DNA of 64,000 bases from a virus: positions 25,049 through 89,048 of the IMG/VR virus record IMGVR_UViG_3300050821_007764; one strand, written 5' to 3'. Position numbers and translations under genes: made by a program. Every line of letters begins with the position of its first letter. The stretch's first letter is position 1. Below are positions 31,318-38,403 of this stretch, piece by piece. The notes under the pieces are model-generated. The model was not told the DNA's origin, did no database searches, and saw only the letters and a list, made by a program, of their open reading frames with translations.

Positions 31318-31410
31318 GCTGGACAGCCAGCTGACCGACCGTTGGCCACTGTGGCAGGTGGTCTCCAGAGCCGGGAGGTCAGCCCCTGCGGGGAAGCATG
31401 GCTGTCCAGC
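31318..31410 (+). ncRNA. structured RNA between two serine tRNAs
   Basis: A perfect 12-bp stem GCTGGACAGCCA (31318-31329) / TGGCTGTCCAGC (31399-31410) is extended by GCTGACC (31330-31336) / GGTCAGC (31377-31383) with further GCCAC/GTGGC and CCC/GGG hairpins. At 93 nt and flanked by processed tRNAs, it would be released as a discrete RNA. Confidence 0.5.
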
Positions 31411-31416
31411 CGCCAC

Positions 31417-31500
31417 GGAGGGCTGGCCGAGAGGCTTAAGGCGCGGCACTGCTAATGCCGTGGGGTAACACCCACGTGGGTTCGAATCCCACGCTCTCCG
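31417..31500 (+). tRNA. tRNA-Ser (GCU)
   Basis: Acceptor GGAGGGC/GCTCTCC, anticodon stem CGGCA/TGCCG with loop CTGCTAA, long variable arm, T-arm GTGGG/CCCAC, discriminator G. The next ATG begins 2 nt after its end. Confidence 0.88.
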
Positions 31501-31501
31501 C

Positions 31502-31837
31502 ATGGAACTGCAAGAACAGCTCAAGCGGGATCTCACGTGGCTCGAAACGTGGATCCAGCAGCACCCCAAGACCCGGGCCGCACAGCACCTGGCACCCGTC
31601 CTGGACGCCTACAAGGAACTCGCCGAAGCGCACCAACCGGCCGAGGAAGGCGTACCGCTGGCGGAGACCGCCCAGAAGTACATCCGGCTCAGCAGTGAGA
31701 TCGTCAGCCTCGTACCGGCCGGATCCGTCTTCGAGGCCAGCATCACCGACCGGGAAGTACTCGCCGCCAACTTCGTCCAGCACCTCTACCGCAGCCACAC
31801 CCTCGGCTGCGTAGAATGCTTCGGTGGACGCCATTGA
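31502..31837 (+). CDS. hypothetical protein directly after tRNA-Ser (111 aa)
   Basis: The ATG lies 2 nt after the tRNA discriminator base and no ribosome-binding site is possible except inside the tRNA. After tRNA 3'-end processing the message would be effectively leaderless. The product is a mostly helical, slightly acidic protein (LKRDLTWLETWIQQHPKTRA) with no recognised family. It overlaps the next gene by 14 nt. Confidence 0.55.
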   Translation: MELQEQLKRDLTWLETWIQQHPKTRAAQHLAPVLDAYKELAEAHQPAEEGVPLAETAQKYIRLSSEIVSLVPAGSVFEASITDREVLAANFVQHLYRSHTLGCVECFGGRH

Positions 31838-32309
31838 GTTCGACGAGCTGGAACGCCTCAAAGCCAAGATCAAGATTTTGAAGGGCTCCCTGACGCGCAA
31901 CCTCCTGCGGGCCATCGCCTTCCGGATCGAAGAGGTCTACCCGGAGGCCACCCGCGCGCACATCGTCCAGTACCCGGACAACGTCTACCGGTGCTGGGCC
32001 CTGTCCAAGGGCAAGCAGTGGGTGACCGTCTGCGAAAATGACGTCGCCCCCACCTGGACCAGCATGAACCTGGACCAGGACATCGACCTCATCGTCCGCC
32101 TCGGCTGGTCCCCCCGGATCCGCACCTACACCCGTACGGACGGTGTGGAGGTACACTCGCTGGCGTTGAGGACATGGGACGCAGAGAAGGAGCGCAGGGA
32201 TGTCGGAGACTGGCGGACCAATCGTCTGGGTCAAGTACAAGTACCTGGCCCCCAAGAGCAGCGGCCGGTACAAGGGCAACAGCAACGGCAGCGCACTGAA
32301 GAAGCGTGA
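31824..32309 (+). CDS. hypothetical protein (161 aa)
   Basis: GTG start inside the end of the preceding gene. The first 125 residues look globular (helix, then YRCWALSKGKQWVTVCENDV strands). The C-terminal 35 residues are Gln/Arg-rich and low-complexity because this part overlaps the next gene in another frame. No family recognised. Confidence 0.5.
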   Translation: MDAIEFDELERLKAKIKILKGSLTRNLLRAIAFRIEEVYPEATRAHIVQYPDNVYRCWALSKGKQWVTVCENDVAPTWTSMNLDQDIDLIVRLGWSPRIRTYTRTDGVEVHSLALRTWDAEKERRDVGDWRTNRLGQVQVPGPQEQRPVQGQQQRQRTEEA

Positions 32310-32418
32310 AGGACAGCGCCGGAAGTCCCCGCAGCCGCCGTCCGAGTTCGAGACGGTGATGGTGCTCAAGAAGACGGGGAAGGTCGGGTGGATCTCCCGG
32401 CGGAAGACCGGAAAGTAA
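32200..32418 (+). CDS. small basic protein (72 aa)
   Basis: ATG preceded by GAAGGAGCGCAGGG. Overlaps the 3' 110 nt of the preceding gene in another frame. Lys/Arg/Gly-rich (SSGRYKGNSNGSALKKREGQ), ending ISRRKTGK, so probably nucleic-acid binding. The better ribosome-binding site favours it as real. Confidence 0.5.
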   Translation: MSETGGPIVWVKYKYLAPKSSGRYKGNSNGSALKKREGQRRKSPQPPSEFETVMVLKKTGKVGWISRRKTGK

Positions 32419-32455
32419 TCACGAGGGTGCTTCCTTTCCTTTTCCCCGGCATTAT

Positions 32456-32464
32456 GCCTATATT
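32456..32464 (+). promoter_or_regulatory. -10 element of a probably leaderless gene (TATATT)
   Basis: TATATT at 32459-32464 lies 6 nt before the GTG at 32471, so the transcript would start at or next to the start codon. No strong -35. Confidence 0.45.
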
Positions 32465-32470
32465 GGGTCC

Positions 32471-33130
32471 GTGAACGATCGACCAGACCCAGGCGGGGTC
32501 CGGGCCAGCCTCCTGGAGGCAACCCGGACCTCGTGGCGTTTGTCCGAGCACCTCGAATCCGTCATCGCAGAACGCACCACGCCACCCCCAGGTCCCAGTG
32601 GCGGCAAGCGCAAACCCGGCTCCACCGCCCCCTGGAACGCCCCCGCAGCCAGTCTGATATTCGACCTCCGCCTTCTCGCCAGGCACCTCGAAGAAGATCT
32701 CCGGCTCCGTGTCACTGGAGGCCGTGTGACCCGGGGAACCAGCGACCGTAATACATGGCTCTCCCTCAAAGCCCTCACCGAGCTGTCCGTCATGGCACAG
32801 GACTCGGACGTCGCCGTCGCCCTGTCCCAGCTAGGAGGATGGCTCGAACGCGCCCGCCCGGCCGTCGGCGAGACTGAGCCACTGCGCCGCGTACCGCGTG
32901 TTCCCGGCTACGTGGAACCACGCTGCCCGTGGTGCCAGTACTGCACCTTGCGCTGCAAGCTCGCCGCCGGGCTTCTGTTCTGCATCAATCCTTCGTGTAC
33001 AGACGAGGATGGCAGGCGACCGCAGGGGATTATCGAGGTCGGTATGGTCATTACGGATGTTTTCCTGCGCTGGCAGGACAGCACGTACGGCATGCCGCAG
33101 TACACCGTGCAGGAGGTGTATGCGGCGTGA
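32471..33130 (+). CDS. hypothetical protein with Cys-rich C-terminus (219 aa)
   Basis: GTG start positioned as for a leaderless message (-10 six bases upstream, no ribosome-binding site). Residues 1-55 are Pro/Arg-rich; 60-130 helical; residues about 155-185 contain CPWCQYCTLRCK and CINPSC, a zinc-binding cluster. TGA overlaps the GTG of the next gene. Function unknown, nucleic-acid binding likely. Confidence 0.6.
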   Translation: MNDRPDPGGVRASLLEATRTSWRLSEHLESVIAERTTPPPGPSGGKRKPGSTAPWNAPAASLIFDLRLLARHLEEDLRLRVTGGRVTRGTSDRNTWLSLKALTELSVMAQDSDVAVALSQLGGWLERARPAVGETEPLRRVPRVPGYVEPRCPWCQYCTLRCKLAAGLLFCINPSCTDEDGRRPQGIIEVGMVITDVFLRWQDSTYGMPQYTVQEVYAA

Positions 33131-33399
33131 CGAAAGGCTGGACGTCGATCGGCCTGAAAACGGTCGGCGACGACGACGCGCTGTGGACCGCCTCGGAGGC
33201 CGCTGTCCTGCTCGGTCCGCCTGATCTGAGCCCAGACGAGGTGCGGCACCTGATACGGCTCTTCAGCATCGAACCGGCCGGAAAGCGCCGGACGACAGGC
33301 CACGGCATCGCAGGGCGGCATGCGAGGGTGTACCGGGCCAGTGAGCTTATTGAGGCGTACGACAGGCTCTCCAGGGGCGTCGGAAGGGGGATGCAGTGA
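33127..33399 (+). CDS. HTH-type DNA-binding protein (90 aa)
   Basis: GTG overlaps the previous stop. ALWTASEAAVLLGPP and VYRASELIEAYDRL match the pattern of a MerR/AlpA-like winged helix where the first helix-turn-helix and the wing are separated by a basic loop (KRRTTGHGIAGRHAR). Likely a small regulator. Coupled to the exoribonuclease gene by GTGA. Confidence 0.55.
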   Translation: MTKGWTSIGLKTVGDDDALWTASEAAVLLGPPDLSPDEVRHLIRLFSIEPAGKRRTTGHGIAGRHARVYRASELIEAYDRLSRGVGRGMQ

Positions 33400-33932
33400 G
33401 GGTCACGTTCGACTGGGAGTTCCTGGACGATGACGGTGAGCGGATTCACCCCATCTCCCTGGGAATGGTGCGTGAGGACGGCACCGAGTACTACGCCATC
33501 AACCAGGACATGCCGTTCGGGCCGATCTCCCGGAATGCGTGGCTGATGCAGAACGTCATGCCATCCCTACCGGTTCGTACCGGGCACAACGACCCATGGG
33601 ACCGGGAGCACCCCGATTTCATCCACGTGAAGCCGAAGAACCAGATCCGTCAGGAAGTACTCCATTTCCTGATGCAGACCCCGTCCCCAAGTCTGTGGGC
33701 GTGGTTCGCGGCGTACGACTTCGTACTCTTCGCGCAGTTATTCGGCCGCATGCTGGATATCCCGGTCGGGCTTCCACAACGCACCAACGACATCGCGCAG
33801 GAGTGGGAGAGCCTCGGGTACCCGCGCCTGCCGGAGCAGCCGCACGGGAATCACAACGCTTTGCAGGACGCCCGATTCAACCTCGTTCGGCTGCTTTGGC
33901 TCGATCAGATCGCCAAGGAAGGAAAAGAATGA
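33396..33932 (+). CDS. DEDD 3'-5' exoribonuclease, Rv2179c-like (178 aa)
   Basis: FDWEFLDDDGERIHPISLGM at the N-terminus has the D-x-E of exonuclease motif I in the form typical of the mycobacterial Rv2179c/3'-5' exoribonuclease family. AWFAAYDFVLFAQLFG supplies motif II Asp, and HNALQDARFNLVRL motif III with His and Asp, so it is DEDDh. It should trim single-stranded or adenylated RNA from the 3' end. The position 1.6 kb upstream of the Ro gene, in the same direction, fits a role in Ro-linked RNA processing (inference). Single-domain, normal length for the family. GTGA and ATGA overlaps on both sides. Confidence 0.8.
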   Translation: MRVTFDWEFLDDDGERIHPISLGMVREDGTEYYAINQDMPFGPISRNAWLMQNVMPSLPVRTGHNDPWDREHPDFIHVKPKNQIRQEVLHFLMQTPSPSLWAWFAAYDFVLFAQLFGRMLDIPVGLPQRTNDIAQEWESLGYPRLPEQPHGNHNALQDARFNLVRLLWLDQIAKEGKE

Positions 33933-34195
33933 AACCGACTGTCGGCCGAATCGTCAACTACGTTAGTGCTGGAAGCGCGGACGGAACCTATCCATCAGTT
34001 TGCCGCGCCGCGATTGTCACCGCCGTACTGGACTGCAAGCACGGCAGGGAATCCTGTGTTTCCCTGACGGTATTCAATCCAGAGGGGCTGCACTTCAATA
34101 TGCACGTGCAGTACAACAACGATCGATCGCCCCTCAAGGCAAGACGTCAGACGTGGCACTGGCCCGAGCGGGAGCCGGAGGAGCACAACCTGTGA
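33929..34195 (+). CDS. hypothetical protein (88 aa)
   Basis: ATG overlaps the exoribonuclease stop (ATGA). Mixed beta protein (VGRIVNYVSAGSADGTYPS, CVSLTVFNPEGLHFNMHVQY) with a WHWPE motif near the end. Such short beta proteins recur in actinophages with unknown function. Coupled to the next gene by GTGA. Confidence 0.6.
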   Translation: MKPTVGRIVNYVSAGSADGTYPSVCRAAIVTAVLDCKHGRESCVSLTVFNPEGLHFNMHVQYNNDRSPLKARRQTWHWPEREPEEHNL

Positions 34196-34413
34196 GCCTC
34201 AAAGCAGCCCCGCACGACCTGGCCGAGCAGCCGGTCTACGGAACCCCGCGCACCACTCCTTACGTCCTGCTGTGTCACGCCACGTTGAACTTCTGCGGCC
34301 GGACCTGGGTCGCCAACACCATGGACCAGTACGACGAGTACCTCAAGCAGCGTGAAGCCCACGAGGTCTTCTGCGGCACCGCACAGCAGCACAACCTCAA
34401 ACTCCCCCTCTAG
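34192..34413 (+). CDS. hypothetical protein (73 aa)
   Basis: GTG overlaps the upstream TGA. Short polar protein with two Cys (LLCHATLNFCGRTW) and a helical C-terminus. No family recognised; its membership in the exoribonuclease operon is the only context. Confidence 0.55.
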   Translation: MSLKAAPHDLAEQPVYGTPRTTPYVLLCHATLNFCGRTWVANTMDQYDEYLKQREAHEVFCGTAQQHNLKLPL

Positions 34414-34421
34414 GAGAATCC

Positions 34422-34862
34422 ATGAGCATCGCCGGTTCCATATCCAAGTTCCTGCACCGCACCAGGACGGACGCTGCTTCCACCGAGGAAGAGCTGAAGA
34501 AGGTCGTCGAAGCCGTCCGGCCCGAGGTCTCCAGCCTCAAGACCCAGGTGATCTCCGCCGTGGGCCTGGACCTCGCCCACGTCTCCACCGACGTGAAGAA
34601 CGCCCTGGAGGTTCTCTCCTACGACCACAAGGCGGACATCGCCGGAGTGGTCACCACGATGGAGACGTCCTTCGCGGACATCTTCAAGCGGTTCGATGAC
34701 ATCAAGGACCAGCTGGAGGCGCTGCGGGCAGACACAGCCAGCAAGACGGCATCCGCCCGTAAGACGGTGGCCAAGACTGCCGCTGCCGCCACGGCTGCGG
34801 CTACAGCTGCTCCGGCCGCTAAGGCTGTTGCAGCACCAGTCAAGGACGCGCCAGGGAAGTAG
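34422..34862 (+). CDS. helical protein with Ala/Lys-rich tail (146 aa)
   Basis: ATG after TAGGAG. The first 105 residues are amphipathic helices (VKNALEVLSYDHKADIAG); the last 40 are an Ala/Lys/Pro repeat like bacterial histone H1-type tails. It may bind nucleic acid non-specifically through the tail. It is the last gene before the Y RNA array; 40 nt separate its stop from Y RNA 1. Confidence 0.6.
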   Translation: MSIAGSISKFLHRTRTDAASTEEELKKVVEAVRPEVSSLKTQVISAVGLDLAHVSTDVKNALEVLSYDHKADIAGVVTTMETSFADIFKRFDDIKDQLEALRADTASKTASARKTVAKTAAAATAAATAAPAAKAVAAPVKDAPGK

Positions 34863-34902
34863 CTTGTAGACGCACCGTGAGCACGTGTAGTGTCAGAGAC
34901 GT

Positions 34903-35048
34903 CGGAAGGGCCGGGGTACAGAATCCGGTTACTTCATTTGAATGATAATCAAAGGTTATGGGTTCGAGTCCCATCGGGTCCACTTGTGGGCCTGTAGCTC
35001 AATTGGCAGAGAAACGTGCCCGGTTTCGCTTTGATATCGTCCCTTCCG
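34903..35048 (+). ncRNA. Y RNA 1, permuted tRNA mimic (YrlA-type)
   Basis: CGGAAGGG (34903-34910) pairs with CCCTTCCG (35041-35048). GGGGTAC and CGGTTACTTC (34926-34935) form the 5' strand, GCTTTGATATC (35028-35038) the 3' strand. Inside: hairpin TTTGA/TCAAA, T-arm (34958-34974, loop TTCGAGT), acceptor-like 8-bp hairpin 34975-34994 with a CTTG loop, D-arm 34997-35011 with GG in its loop. Read as a linear tRNA with the next copy, the acceptor has a mismatch; permuted it pairs fully. Confidence 0.75.
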
Positions 35049-35062
35049 TCACAGACTTCCTC

Positions 35063-35195
35063 TCAGGTGTACAGGTAGCGGTTACTTCCCTCTGCAAAAG
35101 GAGAGACGCGGGTTCGAATCCCGTCCGGCCCTCTACGGGTCGGTTGCGTAGCGGCCTAACGCGCTTAATGTTCCTGCTTCCGCTTTGAAATCTGA
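35063..35195 (+). ncRNA. Y RNA 2, permuted tRNA mimic (YrlA-type)
   Basis: TCAGGTGTAC and CGGTTACTTC (5' strand) face GCTTTGAAATCTGA (3' strand), closing 35063-35195. T-arm 35108-35124 (TTCGAAT); acceptor-like stem CCGGCCC (35125-35131) closed by TCTAC on GGGTCGG (35137-35143), seven pairs; D-arm GCGT/ACGC (35146-35162). Same order as Y1 and Y3. Confidence 0.75.
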
Positions 35196-35213
35196 CTGGC
35201 ACAACTTCATACA

Positions 35214-35354
35214 CTGCCTGGTGTACAGGAGACGGTTACTTCCCCTTTGGAGGGAGAGGTCGCGGGTTCAAGTCCCGCCTGGCTGGGGAAACCGGCCGGT
35301 AGCTCAGTTGGTTAGAGCGCTCACGTTCCCGTCCCCGCTTTTGAAATCAGGCAG
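35214..35354 (+). ncRNA. Y RNA 3, permuted tRNA mimic (YrlA-type)
   Basis: CTGCCTG (35214-35220) pairs perfectly with CAGGCAG (35348-35354);GGTGTACAGGAGACGG faces CCGTC and GCTTTTGAAATC. T-arm 35262-35278 (TTCAAGT); 8-bp acceptor-like hairpin 35279-35299 with a GGAAA loop; D-arm GCTC/GAGC (35302-35318) with AGTTGGTTA loop. CGGTTACTTC is again present (35233-35242). Confidence 0.77.
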
Positions 35355-35357
35355 GTT

Positions 35358-35467
35358 GCAGGAGCCGCTTCCGGTGTACTGCACGCGGATACTTCACCTT
35401 TGTTTCTGGTACAAAATAGTGAGAGTCTTCCCCCCGCGTGTGCTTCGATATCGGAGACGGCTCCTGC
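35358..35467 (+). ncRNA. Y RNA 4, without tRNA-like domain
   Basis: A 10-bp terminal stem GCAGGAGCCG (35358-35367) / CGGCTCCTGC (35458-35467), then GGTGT (35373-35377) against ATATC (35448-35452), and CACGCGG (35382-35388) against CCGCGTG (35434-35440). CGGATACTTC (35386-35395) replaces CGGTTACTTC. The loop has only a TTTGT/ACAAA hairpin, with no T- or D-arm. It resembles the simple stem-loop form of Y RNAs and lies 38 nt before the Ro ATG. Confidence 0.65.
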
Positions 35468-35505
35468 TTGATATCGGCACCCACCGGTGTAGGAAAGGAA
35501 CAGAG

Positions 35506-37245
35506 ATGGCCCGCTACAACATCCAGAAGCCCCCGCGCACCCAGGTCCAGGGCGGCTCCGCATACCCCGCCAAGGGCACCAGCAGCCAGCAGGCCACCGC
35601 CGTCAACGGTGAGGGCCGCACCGCATGGCTGATGGACGAGAAAACCGGGCTCTACCTCGGGGCCACCTCGGCGTTCGCCGGACAGGACACCTTCTACGAG
35701 AAGGGTGCCGAGCGCGACGAACGCCTCATCGCCTTGGCGCACAAGCTCGCCGTCGAGGACTTCGCGTGGACCTACGACTTCCTGGTCTGGCTGCGCTCCG
35801 AGGGCAATATGCGCACCGCCCCGATCATGCTCGCTGTTGAGGTTGTCCGTGCACGCATTGCCGCCAGGGAATACGGCGCTGCCGGGTCCCGTGTACCAGA
35901 GCCGGGATCTGGCCAAGTCGCCATGACCAACCGTCGGCTCATCGATGCCGTCCTCCAGCGCGCGGACGAGCCCGGTGAAATGCTGGCCTACTGCGAGAAC
36001 ATCCACGGACGCCCCACGCCGAAAGCCATCAAGCGCGGTGCCGCTGACGCGGTTGCGCGCCTGTACAACGAGCGGAACTTCCTGCGCTACAACAGCGAGA
36101 CCAAGGCGCTGGGGTTCGGTGCCGTGATCGAGCTCGCGCAGATGGACCGCATTCCCGGCTGGCAGGGCGACCTGTTCCGGTACGCCATCGACATGCAGCA
36201 CGGCAACGCCAAGGAGATCCCGGACAGCCTGACCGCCCTCCGGGCCCGTGACGCGGTCAACAAGATGACGCCCCAGGAACGGCACAACACTGCCCGCCGC
36301 GAGCTGGCAGCACCCGGCTCAACGGTGCTCACGTCCGCGATGGCAGGACAGTGGGAGTGGCTCCACTCGGCACTCGGTGACACGAAGGGCGTCAAGGGCG
36401 CGCTGACCAAGAAAGAGCAGTGGGAGCTCGTTGCCCCGCAGATGGGCATCGGCGCTGTCGTCAAGAACCTGCGCAACCTGGACGAGGCCGGTTTCCGTAC
36501 AGGCGATCCGGTGGTTACGCGTTTCTGCGAGCGTCTCGGCAACGAGCAGCAGATCGCACGCTCCCGCATGTTCCCGTTTCGGTTCTTCACGGCCTACCTG
36601 ATGCTAAACAGCGTCACGTGGTCCGCAGCGCTGGAACAGGCCGCCAACCACTCCCTGGCCAGCATCCCCGACCTGCCCGGCCGCACGCTGGTCCTGGTGG
36701 ACACCTCGGACTCCATGAACAGCAAGGTGTCCAAGGACTCCGTCATGACCTACATGAAGGCCGCCGCGCTGTTCGGCACCGCCTTGAAGATCAAGAGCCC
36801 GGACCGGGTCGATCTCTGGGGCTTCGCCGACGGCCAGTTCCGCGCGGACGCGGGCCACGGGTACAGCCTGCTGCGGTGTGCCGAGGACTTCACCAAGCAG
36901 TCCGGCATTGTCGGCCACGGCACCGCCATGGAGGCCGCCATTCGGGCCACCTACGACAAGCACGACCGGGTGATCATTCTGTCGGACATGCAGGCGTTTC
37001 CCGACGAGTCCACGCTGAGCGGTTGGCCGTACCGGAACTACTACGCCCCCGGCGGAGCCATTGGCGACGTCGCCGCAGCGGTCCCGGTCAAGGTCCCTGT
37101 GTACGGATTCCACCTGGCGGCCGGAAAGACCACGCCGCTCGGAAAGGGCAACCGGCACAGCCTGGGCGGCCTGTCGGACGCATCCTTCAAGCAGATCGGT
37201 CAGCTGGAAAAGCTGGGTGTCGGTTCCTGGCCCTGGCAGTCCTGA
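35506..37245 (+). CDS. rsr: TROVE-domain Ro60-like RNA-binding protein (579 aa)
   Basis: Ortholog-type Ro protein (Rsr in bacteria): residues about 1-380 are the HEAT-repeat TROVE ring, seen in TAWLMDEKTGLYLGATSAFA, RDERLIALAHKLAVEDFAWT and SNRRLIDAVL-like repeats; residues about 390-579 are a vWA domain with MIDAS DTSDS at 399-403. Ro binds Y RNAs on its outer surface and the ends of misfolded or surplus RNAs in the ring, and in bacteria tethers to exoribonucleases. ATG 35506 follows GGAAAGGAACAG; upstream in-frame codons run through the Y RNAs and are not coding. Four Y-like RNAs precede it; a bidirectional terminator follows. Confidence 0.9.
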   Translation: MARYNIQKPPRTQVQGGSAYPAKGTSSQQATAVNGEGRTAWLMDEKTGLYLGATSAFAGQDTFYEKGAERDERLIALAHKLAVEDFAWTYDFLVWLRSEGNMRTAPIMLAVEVVRARIAAREYGAAGSRVPEPGSGQVAMTNRRLIDAVLQRADEPGEMLAYCENIHGRPTPKAIKRGAADAVARLYNERNFLRYNSETKALGFGAVIELAQMDRIPGWQGDLFRYAIDMQHGNAKEIPDSLTALRARDAVNKMTPQERHNTARRELAAPGSTVLTSAMAGQWEWLHSALGDTKGVKGALTKKEQWELVAPQMGIGAVVKNLRNLDEAGFRTGDPVVTRFCERLGNEQQIARSRMFPFRFFTAYLMLNSVTWSAALEQAANHSLASIPDLPGRTLVLVDTSDSMNSKVSKDSVMTYMKAAALFGTALKIKSPDRVDLWGFADGQFRADAGHGYSLLRCAEDFTKQSGIVGHGTAMEAAIRATYDKHDRVIILSDMQAFPDESTLSGWPYRNYYAPGGAIGDVAAAVPVKVPVYGFHLAAGKTTPLGKGNRHSLGGLSDASFKQIGQLEKLGVGSWPWQS

Positions 37246-37252
37246 AACGCAA

Positions 37253-37289
37253 ACAAGAGCCCCGCTCCGGAAAGGAGCGGGGCTCTTGT
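37253..37289. terminator. bidirectional terminator between Ro gene and lysis genes
   Basis: ACAAGAGCCCCGCTCC (37253-37268) pairs exactly with GGAGCGGGGCTCTTGT (37274-37289). It sits between the convergent ro and endolysin genes. Confidence 0.8.
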
Positions 37290-37298
37290 GCATACAGG

Positions 37299-38126
37299 CT
37301 ACTTACCGGCAACCAGGGAGTCGTACTGGACCTTGCTGATCGTGCAGCTCTTCAGGCCCAGCTTCTGGAACTCCACCAGATCAGCGTCGTCCATGACGTG
37401 CCGCAGGGTTCCGGCGCTGGTGAGCAGGAACGTGCCCGGCCAAGTCTTCGGGTCGGGGTATTCGGCGCGGTTGACGGTGACGAGGTACATGGTTTCCTCC
37501 ACAGGAAGAACGACAGGGGGGACGACGACCGGCGGAACCGGCTTCGTTGGCGGAGTCACGGCAACCGGACGCGGAACCTGCCCGAAGTCCGGCACCTCGC
37601 TGTAATCGAGATCCGAACCGCCGGACAGGACCGTTCCACCAGGCTGACGGATCGTGGCGTACGAGGCCCAGATCCCGCCGCTCCAGGCGACGGTCTGCCA
37701 CAGGTACTTGATGCCGATGGAATGCGCGCCCTCAATGACGTGCAGACCGCCATAGGTGCCCGTACGGCTCAGGCCCAGGACCGAGATGACGCCTTCGAAG
37801 TACAGGGCCACAGATGCCCAGGAGGTGTCCTCGTCCACGGCGAAATGGATGGGGGCAGTTGCTGGCAGCCCTACAGCGGCCCGCTGGGCGTCTGCCGCAC
37901 GGGCATCCGCAATACCGGCTGCACGGCCCTGTGTGGCACGGCCGGTGGTGGTCTCCCACACGGAGACGATGCCGAGTCCGGCGGCGAGGTACGCGCTGAC
38001 CAGAGAGTGGGTGAGGTTCTTGGTGGAATCATTGGAGAAGTACCCGGCACCCCAGTGCGCCCCGACGGCTTTCGCCTCGGCGGGGGACGGCTTGGACCAG
38101 GCGAAGTCGATACCCTCAACTGCCAT
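37299..38126 (-). CDS. endolysin, DUF1906 glycoside-hydrolase-like (275 aa)
   Basis: IDFAWSKPSPAEAKAVGAHW at the N-terminus, HFAVDEDTSWASV and YGGLHVIEGAHSIG match the Rv2525c-like/DUF1906 TIM-barrel group found in actinophage lysins. The catalytic Asp/Glu pair is plausible in the DEDTS segment. A Pro-rich linker (PPTKPVPPVVVPPVVLP) joins a C-terminal domain of about 75 residues that may bind cell wall. It probably degrades the host peptidoglycan at lysis. It is the last gene of the virion strand, next to a holin candidate. Confidence 0.7.
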   Translation of the reverse strand: MAVEGIDFAWSKPSPAEAKAVGAHWGAGYFSNDSTKNLTHSLVSAYLAAGLGIVSVWETTTGRATQGRAAGIADARAADAQRAAVGLPATAPIHFAVDEDTSWASVALYFEGVISVLGLSRTGTYGGLHVIEGAHSIGIKYLWQTVAWSGGIWASYATIRQPGGTVLSGGSDLDYSEVPDFGQVPRPVAVTPPTKPVPPVVVPPVVLPVEETMYLVTVNRAEYPDPKTWPGTFLLTSAGTLRHVMDDADLVEFQKLGLKSCTISKVQYDSLVAGK

Positions 38127-38403
38127 CGGAGCCCCCTTCCGTCTTGCTGGTGATATGGTCCTTCATTTCCTCGTGCCGGTCGACCTGCCGTTTCTCGGAA
38201 CGCTTCTGCTCGGAGAGGACGAGCAAAGATACAGTAGCGGAGATGATGTTGGTGTAATTTCCACCAATGAGTTCGAACTTCTGGTTGGAGCCACTGAACA
38301 GGAGGGTGACGCCGAGGCAGAGGATGGCGAGGATGTGCCACCGGTTGATCGCACCCAGTTCGACCTTGGTCAGGAGCTTGTCCACGATTTCGGGAAGCTT
38401 CAC
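38116..38403 (-). CDS. putative holin (95 aa)
   Basis: Two hydrophobic segments (HILAILCLGVTLLFSG and YTNIISATVSLLVL) and a charged Lys/Arg/His C-terminus match small phage holins. GTG start overlapping the HNH gene upstream and directly ahead of the endolysin. Its ATGG overlap with the lysin start supports co-expression. Confidence 0.6.
   Translation of the reverse strand: MKLPEIVDKLLTKVELGAINRWHILAILCLGVTLLFSGSNQKFELIGGNYTNIISATVSLLVLSEQKRSEKRQVDRHEEMKDHITSKTEGGSDGS

Noticed and set aside
34981-35131. A tRNA with a large insertion in the anticodon arm (5' half GGGCCTG, 3' half CCGGCCC)
   Set aside because: The acceptor then has a mismatch, no anticodon arm exists, and the same halves pair completely with their nearer neighbours in permuted order; the long stems close only in the Y RNA reading.
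35185-35505. An N-terminal extension of the Ro protein by about 107 codons
   Set aside because: The open frame runs through Y RNAs 3 and 4, gives a Cys/Arg-rich non-protein-like sequence, and ATG 35506 has a good ribosome-binding site.
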